Origin: Streptomyces sp. NBC_00775
GTDB lineage: Bacteria > Actinomycetota > Actinomycetes > Streptomycetales > Streptomycetaceae
Direction: 5' to 3'
Assembly: GCF_036347135.1 (NCBI RefSeq)
Contig: NZ_CP108938.1
Span: 6,324,001 to 6,388,000, forward strand
Length of the DNA: 64,000 nt
A program made the translations under genes and the position numbers. The notes under the pieces were generated by a model that had not been told where the DNA came from, searched no databases, and worked only from the letters and a program-made list of their open reading frames with translations. This document shows positions 25,137 to 34,339 of this stretch, piece by piece (within the stretch, counting starts at the first letter, position 1; each line of letters starts with the position of its first letter).

Positions 25137-25388
25137 TGCACGCCCAACGAACGTGCCGCGCACAGCGCTGAACGTGCGGCGGCGCGTGGGGTGAAGGGCG
25201 CGTGAAGGCGCGTAACGACGGCATCACGGGCCGGTTCTCCCTTGGGAACAGGGAAAGGGCCGACCCCCTGTTCCTGTGCGCCAGAGTGATAGAAAGAGCC
25301 GTCTGAGAACAGTCTGAGAACCACCGGCCGTGGCGCGAATCCAGCGCCGCCGGTGGGGCGCCACATCAGTGAAGAGGGGGAGCCGCTG

Positions 25389-27299
25389 ATGAGTCAGCCG
25401 CCCAATCAGCCGCCGCAGGGCGGCTTCGGAGCACCACAGGATCAGCCGCCGGCGGGGGGTTTCGGCGCGCCGCAGGACCCGCGGGCGCAAGGCGGATTCG
25501 GCGCGCCCCCCAACGCACCGCAGGACCCGCGGTCGCAGGGCGCGCCCCCCAACTCGCCCCACGCGCCCCAGGGCACGCCCCCTCCGCCCGCGCAGCCGCC
25601 CCAGGCGCCCGCGCCCCCGCAGGCTCCGCCCGCCGGTCCTCCGCAATCGCAGCCGCAGCCGGAGCCCGGTTACGGATACCCCCAGCAGCCGGGCCCCTAC
25701 GCCCAGCCGGGCCCGTACGCGCAGCCGCAACAGCCGCCGCAGCCGGGGCCGTACGGTCAGCCCGGTCCCTACGGGCAGCCGCAGCCGGGTTACGGATATC
25801 CGCCCCAGGCGCAGTACCCGGGAGCGCCCGGCACCCCGCCGCCCGGTGGGCCCGGCGGTGGTTCCAAGAACCCCTTCAAGGGCAAGCCCGCCGTGGTCAT
25901 CGGCGCCGCCGTGGCCGCGCTGCTCGTGGTCGGCGGCACCGTATGGGCCGTCGGCAGCGGGAGTGACGACGGCAAGAAGTCCAGCGCCGAGAAGAGCCAC
26001 AGCCCGAGCCCGAAGGCTTCTGCCTCGGACGATCCGGTCAACCCCGGTGACGGCAGCGGCAACGGCGGTGAGGACCCGCAGAACCTCAACGAGGGCCGCC
26101 AGGCCGGTGAGGCGAAGGTGCTCTGGTACAAGGAGGCGCCGGACGCGCCCGGTTCCGGTGCCGACGCCCCCGGTCTGTGGATCACCGACAAGGCCGCGGT
26201 GAAGGCGGCGTACAAGCAGGTCTTCGCGTACAACGTCGGGGACGGAAAGCCCACTTGGGACGCGATCACCTTCCCGCAGAAGATCTGCGCGGCCACTCCG
26301 CAGAAGACGTCGGACGACAAGGTCGTCGTGGCGTACATGAGCGGTTCCAGTGACAGCGCCAAGTGCAACCAGCTCCAGCAGATCGACCTCGGCACCGGCG
26401 CCAAGGGCTGGAGCGGGAAGGTCGCCGACGGCGCGCTCTTCGACAGCACGCTCTCCCTCGAACTGTCCATCGCCGGTGACACGTTGGTGGCCGGCCGTTC
26501 GATGTCCGGTACGGCGTACGACGTCAGCAGCGGCAAGAAGCTGTGGGACAAGGCGAAGTACGGTTCGAGCTGCTACCCGGCCGGGTTCGCGGGCGGTGCC
26601 AAGCTGCTGTCCGTGGCGTCCTGCGGGGCCGGCAGCGACACCGAGCACGACGAGGTGCAGGAGCTGGACCCGGTCACCGGCAAGGCCAAGTGGACCACGA
26701 AGATCCCCAAGGGCTGGCGGGTCGAGCGCGCGTACTCCGTCGCCCCCGTCGTCCTCTATATGACCAACGACGACAAGAAGACGGTCAACGTCACCACGCT
26801 GAAGAACAACGGCGACGTCCGTTCGCAGCTCAAGAGCGAGGACACGTTCGCGCCCGAGTGCGGCTACGCCATCCTCGACCGCGATCTGACCGGCTGCCAG
26901 GGTGCCGTCGCCGACGCCAACACCCTCTATCTGCCGACCGAGGCGAAGAGCGGCGCCAACGAGGTCGTCGCGTTCAGCCTCGAGACCGGCAAGGAGAAGT
27001 GGCGCGTCAAGTCCCCGTTGGACGAGTCGATGATGCCGCTGAAGATGGACGGTACGAACCTCATCGCGTACGTCGAGCCGTCGTACGACGCCGGCGGCCG
27101 GATCGTGTCGATCCCGACGACCGGCAGCAGCCACACGACGACGACGCTGCTGCAGAACCCGCAGGGCACCGCCGACATCGAGAACGGTTTCTTCTCGAAG
27201 GCGGTCGACTACGTGGACGGGCGCTTCTACATCTCCACCACCCGGCTGACGGGCAATGACGAGGCGAAGGAGAAGTTGATGCTGGCCTACGGCAAGTGA
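25389..27299 (+). CDS. Proline-rich, membrane-anchored PQQ-like beta-propeller protein (first of two paralogues)
   Basis: The 636-residue protein has a cytoplasmic Pro/Gln/Gly-rich region of about 160 residues (GGFGAPQ-type and YGQP repeats). One TM helix follows at about 167-187, then a Ser-rich linker and an extracytoplasmic beta-propeller of PQQ/BamB type (repeats such as YDVSSGKKLWDK and FSLETGKEKWR). Several cysteines in the propeller suggest disulfides. The ATG at 25389 is preceded by GAGGGGGAG. The paralogue starts 109 bp downstream. The function is unknown; similar proteins are common in streptomycetes, sometimes as C-terminal domains of Ser/Thr kinases. An envelope scaffolding or sensing role is a guess. 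Confidence 0.8.
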   Translation: MSQPPNQPPQGGFGAPQDQPPAGGFGAPQDPRAQGGFGAPPNAPQDPRSQGAPPNSPHAPQGTPPPPAQPPQAPAPPQAPPAGPPQSQPQPEPGYGYPQQPGPYAQPGPYAQPQQPPQPGPYGQPGPYGQPQPGYGYPPQAQYPGAPGTPPPGGPGGGSKNPFKGKPAVVIGAAVAALLVVGGTVWAVGSGSDDGKKSSAEKSHSPSPKASASDDPVNPGDGSGNGGEDPQNLNEGRQAGEAKVLWYKEAPDAPGSGADAPGLWITDKAAVKAAYKQVFAYNVGDGKPTWDAITFPQKICAATPQKTSDDKVVVAYMSGSSDSAKCNQLQQIDLGTGAKGWSGKVADGALFDSTLSLELSIAGDTLVAGRSMSGTAYDVSSGKKLWDKAKYGSSCYPAGFAGGAKLLSVASCGAGSDTEHDEVQELDPVTGKAKWTTKIPKGWRVERAYSVAPVVLYMTNDDKKTVNVTTLKNNGDVRSQLKSEDTFAPECGYAILDRDLTGCQGAVADANTLYLPTEAKSGANEVVAFSLETGKEKWRVKSPLDESMMPLKMDGTNLIAYVEPSYDAGGRIVSIPTTGSSHTTTTLLQNPQGTADIENGFFSKAVDYVDGRFYISTTRLTGNDEAKEKLMLAYGK

Positions 27300-27408
27300 G
27301 CCGACCGCTGCCGCTGCCGCTGCTTCTCCCTCCCGTCCGGTTCTTCATCCTCCGGGCCCACCACAGCTCCGGGCCCTTCGGCCCCTTCGTATCCGAGGTA
27401 CACACGTC

Positions 27409-29307
27409 ATGAGTCAGCCGCCGCCCCCGCCACCGCCGAACCAGCCCCCGCAGGGCGGTTTCGGCGCGCCCCAGGACCCGCCGCCGGGTGGTTTCGGTGC
27501 CCCGCAGGACCCGCCCCCCGGCGGTTTCGGCGCCCCGACACCCCCGCCGCCCGCGCAGGGCCCCGGCTACGGCTACCCGCAGACGCCCCCGCCTCCGCAG
27601 GCGCCCGCGGCCCCGCAGTCGCCCCCGCCGACCCCGCCGCAGGGCCAGCCCCAGCAGCCGTACGGCTACCCGCAGACGCCGCCGCCCCCGGCCCAGCCCG
27701 GCTACGGCTACCCGGGCCAGCAGCCGCAGTACGGTGCTCCGGGCCAGCAGCCGCCGTATGGCGCTCCGGGCCAGCAGACCCCGTACGGCTACCCCCAGCC
27801 GCAGACCATGCCGATGCAGCCGCAGGCTCCCCAAGGGGGAGGCGGCGGGCGGAAGTTCAACAGCCAGGTGGTCATCATCGTGGCGGCCGTGGCGGCCGTC
27901 GCACTGATCATCGGCGGCGGTGTCTGGTACGCGAGCTCGTCCGGCAAGGACGACAGCAAGAACAACTCCTCCGGTTCGAGCGGCGGCATCGGCGGCAAGG
28001 ACGGCAAGGACGACGGCAAGACCACCGGCTCCACCGGCAAGGAGAAGGTCCCGTCCAACACGAGTTCCACGGTGCTGTTCCAGATCCCCGCGCCCGCCGT
28101 GAAGGACGACGACAGCAGCGTCACCACCGTCGGCTCCTGGCTCACCGACAAGGTGTACGCCAAGAGCGGCAACGCCGAGGTCGACGGCTACGACCCCAAG
28201 TCCGGCGCGAAGCTGTGGACGATCAAGCTCCCCGGCCCGGTGTGCCAGGCCAGCCGGCACAGCACCGACGCCAACCGGACGGCGATCATCTACGAGCCCG
28301 CCATGCCGACCAAGAAGGACCCCTCCCACGGCTGCAGCCAGCTCGCCGCCCTCGACCTCGACACCGGCACGAAGCTGTGGACCAAGACGGTCAAGTCCGG
28401 TGACGAGGACATCAGCCTCGACAACGTCACCGTGAGCGCGAACACGGTCGCCGCGGGCAGCACCAGCGGCGGCGCCGCGTTCGACATCTCCACCGGCAAG
28501 CAGCTGTGGGCGCCGAAGCCGACCGACAGCTGCTACGACGCCGGGTACGGCGGCGGCGACAAGCTGGTCGCGGTCCGCAAGTGCGGTGAGTACGGCAGCA
28601 CCCGTCAGCTGCACATCCAGACCATCGACCCGAAGTCCGGGACGGTGATCTCCGAGTACAAGATGTCGCCCGGCATCGAGTACGCGAGCGTCGTGTCGAC
28701 CAACCCGCTGGTCGTCGCGGCCGACGTCGGCGACTCCGCCGGTGACGGCAGCGGCATCTCGGACTTCTTCTCCATCGACAACAAGACCGGCAAGCTGCGT
28801 ACGAGGATCTCGGCGCCCGGAAAGACGTACGCCGCCCGGTGCGACGGCATCACCAGGATCGAGTACTGCTTCGCGCTCGCCGTCGGCAACGACAAGCTCT
28901 ACATCCCGACCGAGGAGCACGACGGCTCCGGCGACTACAGCCGGACCAACGAGATCGTCTCCTTCGACCTCGCCACCGGAAAGCAGACCGGCCAGCGCGC
29001 CGACGCGGGTGACGGCTACTCCATCACCCCGCTGCGCATGGACGGCGGCAACCTCCTCGCGTACAAGTCTCCGCCGTACGACAAGGGTGGGCAGGTCGTC
29101 AGCATCGACGGCACGTCCTTCAAGGAGACCAAGCTCCTGGAGAACCCGTCGACGGAGGCGACCCGTGACGCGGAGACCAGCATGCTCCCGGACTATGCCG
29201 AGCTGATCTACAAGGACGGCCGGCTGTACATGTCCGCGGTCTACGCCTCCAAGTTGTCGGTCTCGGACGACAAGGAGTACCTGGCGATGGCCTTCGGAGC
29301 GCAGTAG
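27409..29307 (+). CDS. Proline-rich, membrane-anchored PQQ-like beta-propeller protein (second paralogue)
   Basis: The 632-residue product has the same architecture as its upstream neighbour. A Pro/Gln/Tyr/Gly-rich cytoplasmic region covers residues 1-145, a TM helix lies at about 152-173, and a Gly/Ser/Lys linker precedes a beta-propeller with repeats such as FDISTGKQLWAPK and FDLATGKQTG. The first dozen residues (MSQPP...NQPPQGGFGAPQ) nearly match the paralogue's. The tandem pair probably arose by duplication and is likely co-transcribed across the 109-bp gap. A strong hairpin follows at 29345-29382. The function is unknown. Confidence 0.8.
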   Translation: MSQPPPPPPPNQPPQGGFGAPQDPPPGGFGAPQDPPPGGFGAPTPPPPAQGPGYGYPQTPPPPQAPAAPQSPPPTPPQGQPQQPYGYPQTPPPPAQPGYGYPGQQPQYGAPGQQPPYGAPGQQTPYGYPQPQTMPMQPQAPQGGGGGRKFNSQVVIIVAAVAAVALIIGGGVWYASSSGKDDSKNNSSGSSGGIGGKDGKDDGKTTGSTGKEKVPSNTSSTVLFQIPAPAVKDDDSSVTTVGSWLTDKVYAKSGNAEVDGYDPKSGAKLWTIKLPGPVCQASRHSTDANRTAIIYEPAMPTKKDPSHGCSQLAALDLDTGTKLWTKTVKSGDEDISLDNVTVSANTVAAGSTSGGAAFDISTGKQLWAPKPTDSCYDAGYGGGDKLVAVRKCGEYGSTRQLHIQTIDPKSGTVISEYKMSPGIEYASVVSTNPLVVAADVGDSAGDGSGISDFFSIDNKTGKLRTRISAPGKTYAARCDGITRIEYCFALAVGNDKLYIPTEEHDGSGDYSRTNEIVSFDLATGKQTGQRADAGDGYSITPLRMDGGNLLAYKSPPYDKGGQVVSIDGTSFKETKLLENPSTEATRDAETSMLPDYAELIYKDGRLYMSAVYASKLSVSDDKEYLAMAFGAQ

Positions 29308-29344
29308 CCGAGGCTGAGCCGGTGGATCTCTTTCTCGCATGTCT

Positions 29345-29382
29345 CGCACGGCCCCGCCCCTGTTCAGGGGCGGGGCCGTGCG
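29345..29382 (+). terminator. Perfect 16-bp hairpin after the beta-propeller pair
   Basis: Arms 29345-29360 and 29367-29382 are perfect inverses around a 6-nt TGTTCA loop. It lies 37 bp after the stop codon. There is no T-tract, as is common for Streptomyces terminators. Confidence 0.8.
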
Positions 29383-29554
29383 CGTACCCCTCATCACTCC
29401 CGAATGGGAGGGATTTCGATATTCCGGGCACTTCTCTCCAGTAGGGGAAGCGCAACGTCGAACAAGCGTGTAGCTTCCGGGGGATGGAGAGCCGGGGGGC
29501 TCCTAATCCACGGGGAACCAGTGGGGATGCTTGGGGGGACTGGGGGGTTGCCTG

Positions 29555-30265
29555 ATGGGAGTGCGGCTCATGGTGGTCGACGACCACCGATTGCTCGCCG
29601 AGGCCTTGGCCTCGGCCTTGAAGCTGCGGGGGCACCGCGTGCTCGCCGCGGCGGCGCCCGCCGCGGGAGCGGCGGAGCTGGTGATCACACGGGCACCCGA
29701 GGTGTGCCTGATCGGTACCGCGACACCCGCCGAGCCGGGAATCTTCGACCCGGTGGTGAGGATCAAACGAGAGCGCCCGCAGGTGGCCGTCCTGGTCCTG
29801 GGCCCGGTACCGAACCCACGCGGCATCGCCGCCGCGTTCGCCGCCGGTGCCTCGGGCTACGTACGCCATGACGAGCGCATAGAGGGAGTCGAGCGCGCGA
29901 TCATGAAGGCCCGCGCGGGCGAGGCCGCCGTGGCCCCGCAACTGCTCCAGGGCGCCTTCAGCGAGCTGCTGAATCCGGCCGCCCAGCCGGACGACGAGGG
30001 CCAGCGACTGCTCCAGATGCTGACGCCGAGGGAGGTCGAGGTCCTGGTGCGGGTCGCGGACGGTGAGGATACGAGGCTGATCGCCGCCGGGATGGGGATC
30101 GCCCCGTCGACCGCCCGGACCCATGTCCAGCGGGTGCTGATGAAGCTGGGGGTGGGGTCGCGGCTGGAGGCGGCCGCGCTGGCGGCACGCACGGGGTTGC
30201 TGGACCGGGCGGGGCCGGTGGCGGCACATTCGCCCGGTCCTCAGGAGCCTCGGCCGCTGGAGTGA
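29555..30265 (+). CDS. LuxR/NarL-family regulator with a degenerate receiver domain
   Basis: The 236-residue protein has an N-terminal receiver-like domain (VVDDH at residues 7-11) and a C-terminal LuxR helix-turn-helix at about 165-225 (LTPREVEVLVRVADGE, then APSTARTHVQRVLMKLGV). The usual phospho-acceptor Asp is absent: the strand reads PEVCLIGTATP. The conserved Lys after the fifth strand is replaced in SGYVRHD. The domain is therefore probably not phosphorylated and the protein may be an atypical response regulator like BldM. No kinase gene adjoins it. The ATG at 29555 follows a G-run ribosome site; a GTG at 29561 is possible. A TAGCTT -10 candidate lies upstream near 29472. Confidence 0.85.
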   Translation: MGVRLMVVDDHRLLAEALASALKLRGHRVLAAAAPAAGAAELVITRAPEVCLIGTATPAEPGIFDPVVRIKRERPQVAVLVLGPVPNPRGIAAAFAAGASGYVRHDERIEGVERAIMKARAGEAAVAPQLLQGAFSELLNPAAQPDDEGQRLLQMLTPREVEVLVRVADGEDTRLIAAGMGIAPSTARTHVQRVLMKLGVGSRLEAAALAARTGLLDRAGPVAAHSPGPQEPRPLE

Positions 30266-30314
30266 ACGGCGAGCCGGTCCGGCGCCGGTGGAGCGTTCGG
30301 CGCGGGCGGGGCGC

Positions 30315-31883
30315 TCAGCGGCGGTGCAGCGTTTCCAGTGCCTCGACGAGAACCCTCGGATTGTGCTGGCCCTTGTAGACCGGCGGTGGCTGCTTGTCGA
30401 GGCCCAGCAGCCCGGCCACCGCGGTCCAGGCCGTGCGCACGGAGTACTCGACGGTGAAGACGACATCGTCGGGGACTTCCGCGTACTGGCCGATGAAGGC
30501 GAGGTTGGTGGACTTCTCGGGCACCACCGGCGGCCGGTCACCCGCGCCGCGCACCAGGAACTGGCTGGTGATGTACGGCATCAGGGCGGGGACGACGATC
30601 GAGTTGTCGAGGATCTGCGGGGCCTGCTCGAAGCGCAGGTGCTCCAGGACCTCGTCGAGGATCTCGCGGCCGGTGCAGTGCCGCATGGGCTTCTTGACGA
30701 AGTCGCCCTCCTTGTCCGGGAACAGGCCGTATCCCCACCACACGAAGGTGTCCTCGGGCTGGTCACGGAAGTGCGGCTGGTGGTTGAGGACGATGGTCAG
30801 CAGCCAGTTGGAGTCCTTGAAGGTGATCAGGCCGCCCGTGCCCGCCTCGCTGCCGCTGAAGTCCTGCATCAGCTTGAAGAAGGTGGGGTCCTGGGTGGTG
30901 ACGGTGAAGGACGCCCAGGTGGAGTCCTGGACGGACGAGTGGAACACGGCCGGGTTGCCCAGGCTGCCGGGGCGTTTGGCCGCGAGGGTGTCCCACAGGG
31001 CCCAGGCGCCGCTGGAGCCGGAGGTGTCCAGGACGGGTGCGGTGTCGGTGGAGCCCAGGGTGGAGTCGGCGGTCATCGAGCCGTTGGTGACCATGACCAG
31101 GTCGTCGGGGCCGAGCGTGATCTCCTCGGTCCGGCCGCCGCGCGTCATGGTGAGCGCGGTGACGGTGAGCGCGTCGCCGTCGGCGAGCCGCAGGTCGGTG
31201 ACCCGCGTGCCGAACTGGAAGGTCACACCCTGCTCGGTGAGCCACTTCATCATCGGGCGCACGATCGAGTCGAACTGGTTGAAGCGTGTCCGGTAGATCC
31301 CGGACATGGTGTCGAAGGTCTTGATGAGGTGCACGAACCGGTTCAGATAGCGGCGGAACTCGATCGCGCTGTGCCACGGTTCGAAGGCGAAGGTGGTGCA
31401 CCACATCCACCAGAAGTTGGTGGTGAAGAACTCCGGGCTGAAGCAGTCGGTGATCCGCTTGCCGTCCAGCTGCCGCTCGGGCGTGGCCACGCACTTCACG
31501 AGCTCCACACGGTCGCGCTCCGTGAAGCCCATCGAGTGCGACGCGACCACGGTGCCCGACGCGTCGACCAGCCGGGCGTGATCGTTCCAGGCGAAGTCGT
31601 CGTGGAAGGCGAAGGTGTCCTCGGTGACCGACTTCGAGGGGTCGTCCAGGGAGGGGATCGAGCCGAGCAGGTCGTACGTGCAGTCGAAGTGCACCTCGAA
31701 CATACGGCCACCGCGCATGGTGTAGCCGGTCTCGGGCGAACCGGCGGCGTCCAGGCTGCCGCCCTCCCGGTTCTGCTCCTCCAGGAGCACGATGTCGGAC
31801 CCCGTGAACCCGCCCTCGCGGATCAGGAAAGCCGCCGCCGACAGCGCGGCGACGCCGCTTCCCACCAGGTATGCCTTCGCCAC
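30315..31883 (-). CDS. Oleate hydratase (MCRA family, FAD-dependent)
   Basis: The 522-residue protein matches the myosin-cross-reactive antigen family. It begins with an FAD-binding GSGVAALSAA loop, then EEQNREGGSLD and MFEVHFDCTYDLL. Conserved aromatic-rich blocks follow (FFTTNFWWMWCTTFAFEPWHS and the C-terminal AFIGQYAEVPDDVVFTVEYS). Family enzymes hydrate oleic or linoleic acid to 10-hydroxy fatty acids, probably at the inner face of the membrane. The GTG at 31883 is chosen because AGGGAG lies 9 bases upstream and it precedes the FAD loop. It converges with the LuxR gene, leaving 49 bp. The 236-bp region upstream (31884-32119) has no gene. Confidence 0.9.
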   Translation of the reverse strand: MAKAYLVGSGVAALSAAAFLIREGGFTGSDIVLLEEQNREGGSLDAAGSPETGYTMRGGRMFEVHFDCTYDLLGSIPSLDDPSKSVTEDTFAFHDDFAWNDHARLVDASGTVVASHSMGFTERDRVELVKCVATPERQLDGKRITDCFSPEFFTTNFWWMWCTTFAFEPWHSAIEFRRYLNRFVHLIKTFDTMSGIYRTRFNQFDSIVRPMMKWLTEQGVTFQFGTRVTDLRLADGDALTVTALTMTRGGRTEEITLGPDDLVMVTNGSMTADSTLGSTDTAPVLDTSGSSGAWALWDTLAAKRPGSLGNPAVFHSSVQDSTWASFTVTTQDPTFFKLMQDFSGSEAGTGGLITFKDSNWLLTIVLNHQPHFRDQPEDTFVWWGYGLFPDKEGDFVKKPMRHCTGREILDEVLEHLRFEQAPQILDNSIVVPALMPYITSQFLVRGAGDRPPVVPEKSTNLAFIGQYAEVPDDVVFTVEYSVRTAWTAVAGLLGLDKQPPPVYKGQHNPRVLVEALETLHRR

Positions 31884-32119
31884 GGACGAACTCCCTCTGC
31901 TGACGCCCCCTGCACGATGTCGCGCACCCGGAGAGGTGCTCTTGGCACGGTATGCGGTGATACGCGCCACCGCTCGTCGGCTGCCGGCGGTTCGGGCTGG
32001 GCGCGGGTACGGTGCAAGTGTCGCCGCCGACCTCTTCACCCCCGAACGGCCCGATCAGCCGTACGGGACCGGAGTCCCCTCAAGAACTCCAGCCCCGTAC
32101 ACAGGTGTTACGCCAGGCT

Positions 32120-32461
32120 CTACTCCGACTGTGATCCCTCCTCCTGAGGCACCGGCGGAGCCAACGGCCGCAGCCACAGCCACCCCAGGAAGAACACGCC
32201 CAGGGCGAGCATGCCCAGGCCGGTCCAGAGGTTGATGTTGACGCCCTCGGCCTTGGCGAGGTTGGCGTCGGAGACGGTGATGCCGGCGATCGTGACGATG
32301 ATGCCGTAGATCACGAAGAGGCCGCCGATGATGCGGCGGAGGTCGAAGATGCGGGCCGCGGTCGCGGACTGGTGCTCCAGCTCGGTGACTTCTCGCTGGA
32401 CGTCCTTCTCGGAGTAATCGGAGTGCTCGGAGTGCTCCGAGTGCCCGGAATTCTCAGTCAT
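32120..32461 (-). CDS. Small two-helix membrane protein next to the sugar symporter
   Basis: The 113-residue protein starts with an acidic His/Ser/Glu segment (HSEHSEHSDYSEKD). A short amphipathic region, two TM helices at about 47-67 and 81-100 and an acidic tail follow. I do not recognise a named family. Its ATG is 21 bp after the symporter stop, in the same direction, so the two are almost certainly co-transcribed and the protein may be an accessory subunit. The second symporter in this window also has a small membrane partner. Confidence 0.7.
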   Translation of the reverse strand: MTENSGHSEHSEHSDYSEKDVQREVTELEHQSATAARIFDLRRIIGGLFVIYGIIVTIAGITVSDANLAKAEGVNINLWTGLGMLALGVFFLGWLWLRPLAPPVPQEEGSQSE

Positions 32462-32482
32462 GGTCTCTCCATCCTCCCGCGG

Positions 32483-34186
32483 TCAGAACGAGAACGGGAT
32501 GTAGCAGGCGGCGGCCAGGATCAGCGCGCCCCAGCCCAGCAGGGCCGGCCTGCGGTACCAGGCGTCGTCGCCGACGGCGGGCGGCTCGGCCATGCCGGGG
32601 GAGTGGGTGCCGTAGACCAGGCCTTCGAGCTCGTCGGCCGGCTTCGGGGCGGTGAAGAGCGAGACGATGACCATGACTACGCCACCGGCGACGAAGCCCG
32701 CGATCGCCGAGACGAAGTTGGCGCCCTGGTCGGAGGGGATGCCGATGATGTCCCTCTTGTACAGCACGAAGTAGTTGACCATCGCGGTCACCGTGCCGGC
32801 GAGCAGTCCCCAGAAGCCGGACTTCACGGACGCACGCTTCCAGAACATGCCGACGATGAAGACCACGAACATCGGCACGTTGAAGAAGGAGAACAGCGTC
32901 TGGAGGTAGCTCATGATGTTCGAGAACGAGGACGCCAGGAACGCCGTGCCGATCGACGCGAAGACGCCGATCGCGGTGATGAAGCGGCCGAACCTCACGT
33001 AGTACTCGTCCTCGCGGTGCCTGACCACGTACCTCGCCCAGATGTCGTTGGTGAACACCGTGTTGAAGGACGAGATGTTGGCCGCCATGCCTGCCATGAA
33101 GGCCGCCAGCAGGCCCGTCACCGCGATGCCCAGGACGCCGTTCGGGAGCAGCTCCTGCATCAGGTACGGGATCGCGTCGTTGTACTGCAGGTCCGAGTCG
33201 CTGGTGCCGATCTTGGGGACCAGGACCGCTGCCACCAGGCCCGGGATCATCACCAGGAAGACGATGAAGATCTTCGGGTACGCGGCGATGAGCGGCGTGC
33301 GCTGGGCCGCCGACAGGTTCTTCGCGGACAGCGCGCGCTGCACCTCCGCGAAGTTCGTCGTCCAGTAGCCGAAGGAGAGCACGAAGCCGAGGCCGAGGAC
33401 GATGGTCAGCCAGTTGGCGCCCAGCGGGTTGGCGCTGCCGATGCCGGTGCCGCCCCACGCGGTGGTGAAGTCGTGGCCGTGGGTGACGGTGAGCTTGTCG
33501 GTCAGGCCGTCCCAGCCGCCGACCTTCTTCAGGCCGAGCACGGAGATCGGGATGAGGGCCGCGAGGATCACGAAGAACTGCAGTACCTCGTTGTAGATCG
33601 CGGACGACAGACCGCCGAGGGTGATGTACGCGAGGACGAAGGCGCCGGCGACCACGATCGCCACCCACTGCGGCCAGCCGAGGAGCGCCTCGACGACGAT
33701 CGCGAGGGCGTAGAGGTTCACACCGGCGATCAGGATGGCGGCAAAGGCGAACAGGATCGAACTGAGAATGTGCGCCCACTTGTCGAAGCGCAGCAGCAGG
33801 AACTCGGGGACCGAGCGGACCTTGGAGCCGTAGTAGAAGGGCATCATCACCAGGCCCAGGAAGACCATGGCCGGGATGGCGCCGATCCAGTACCAGTGCA
33901 CGGTGTAGGCGCCGTACTGGGCGCTGTTCGCGGCCATGCCCAGGATCTCGGTGGCGGCCAGATTGGCAGAGACGAAGGCCAGGCCGGTGATCCAGGCGGG
34001 CAGTGAGCGCCCGGACAGGAAGAAGTCGAGGGTCGTCTTGACCGAGCGCTTCGCGGCGAAACCGATGCCCAGCACCACGACGAAGTAGATGCCGAGGATC
34101 GTGTAGTCGAGCCCGTTCGTGGGGAGCCGGAGCTCGGCGGCCAGGGAGCCGGCCAGCTGGTTGGCCGTGTATGCGGGGGTTTGCAT
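32483..34186 (-). CDS. Sodium:solute symporter (SSS family), probable Na+/galactose transporter
   Basis: The 567-residue protein has about 13-14 TM helices and SSS motifs. These include the FFLSGRSLPAW segment after TM1, SANLAATEILGMAANSAQYG in the unwound helix region, and GYWTTNFAEVQRALSAKN in the fingerprint region. These resemble vSGLT-type sugar transporters more than proline or acetate carriers. The start at 34186 (ATG) is preferred over the upstream frame to 34246. It is divergent from galT across 153 bp, strong context for galactose as substrate. A small membrane protein gene follows 21 bp downstream. Confidence 0.85.
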   Translation of the reverse strand: MQTPAYTANQLAGSLAAELRLPTNGLDYTILGIYFVVVLGIGFAAKRSVKTTLDFFLSGRSLPAWITGLAFVSANLAATEILGMAANSAQYGAYTVHWYWIGAIPAMVFLGLVMMPFYYGSKVRSVPEFLLLRFDKWAHILSSILFAFAAILIAGVNLYALAIVVEALLGWPQWVAIVVAGAFVLAYITLGGLSSAIYNEVLQFFVILAALIPISVLGLKKVGGWDGLTDKLTVTHGHDFTTAWGGTGIGSANPLGANWLTIVLGLGFVLSFGYWTTNFAEVQRALSAKNLSAAQRTPLIAAYPKIFIVFLVMIPGLVAAVLVPKIGTSDSDLQYNDAIPYLMQELLPNGVLGIAVTGLLAAFMAGMAANISSFNTVFTNDIWARYVVRHREDEYYVRFGRFITAIGVFASIGTAFLASSFSNIMSYLQTLFSFFNVPMFVVFIVGMFWKRASVKSGFWGLLAGTVTAMVNYFVLYKRDIIGIPSDQGANFVSAIAGFVAGGVVMVIVSLFTAPKPADELEGLVYGTHSPGMAEPPAVGDDAWYRRPALLGWGALILAAACYIPFSF

Positions 34187-34259
34187 GCCCGTATCTATGC
34201 CCCATGGGCCCCGGAAGGCTGCCCAAGCTCCACAGACACCCCCCAAACCACCGCAGGCA

Positions 34260-34316
34260 TTGACGTTGCTGTTGCATTGTGGTTTGTTGTGTTCGGTTCT
34301 GTTTGAAGGTTTGAAT
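34260..34316 (+). promoter_or_regulatory. Candidate gal operon promoter/operator region
   Basis: This AT-rich island lies in the 153-bp divergent gap. It starts with a TTGACG -35-like hexamer (34260-34265) and ends with a direct repeat GTTTGAAG/GTTTGAAT (34301-34308, 34309-34316) just before the galT ribosome site. Several GTTG/GTTTG words recur between them. Direct hexameric repeats of this kind resemble DeoR-family sites and the repeated hexamers reported at Streptomyces galP1. The regulator itself is not in the window. Confidence 0.5.
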
Positions 34317-34339
34317 GGGTGCGGATGGGGAGTCCGACT

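Noticed and set aside
24841..25227. Small Cys/Arg-rich open frames across the 23-bp repeats
   Set aside because: The repeat period is not divisible by three, so the peptide changes frame in each copy, and there is no ribosome site.
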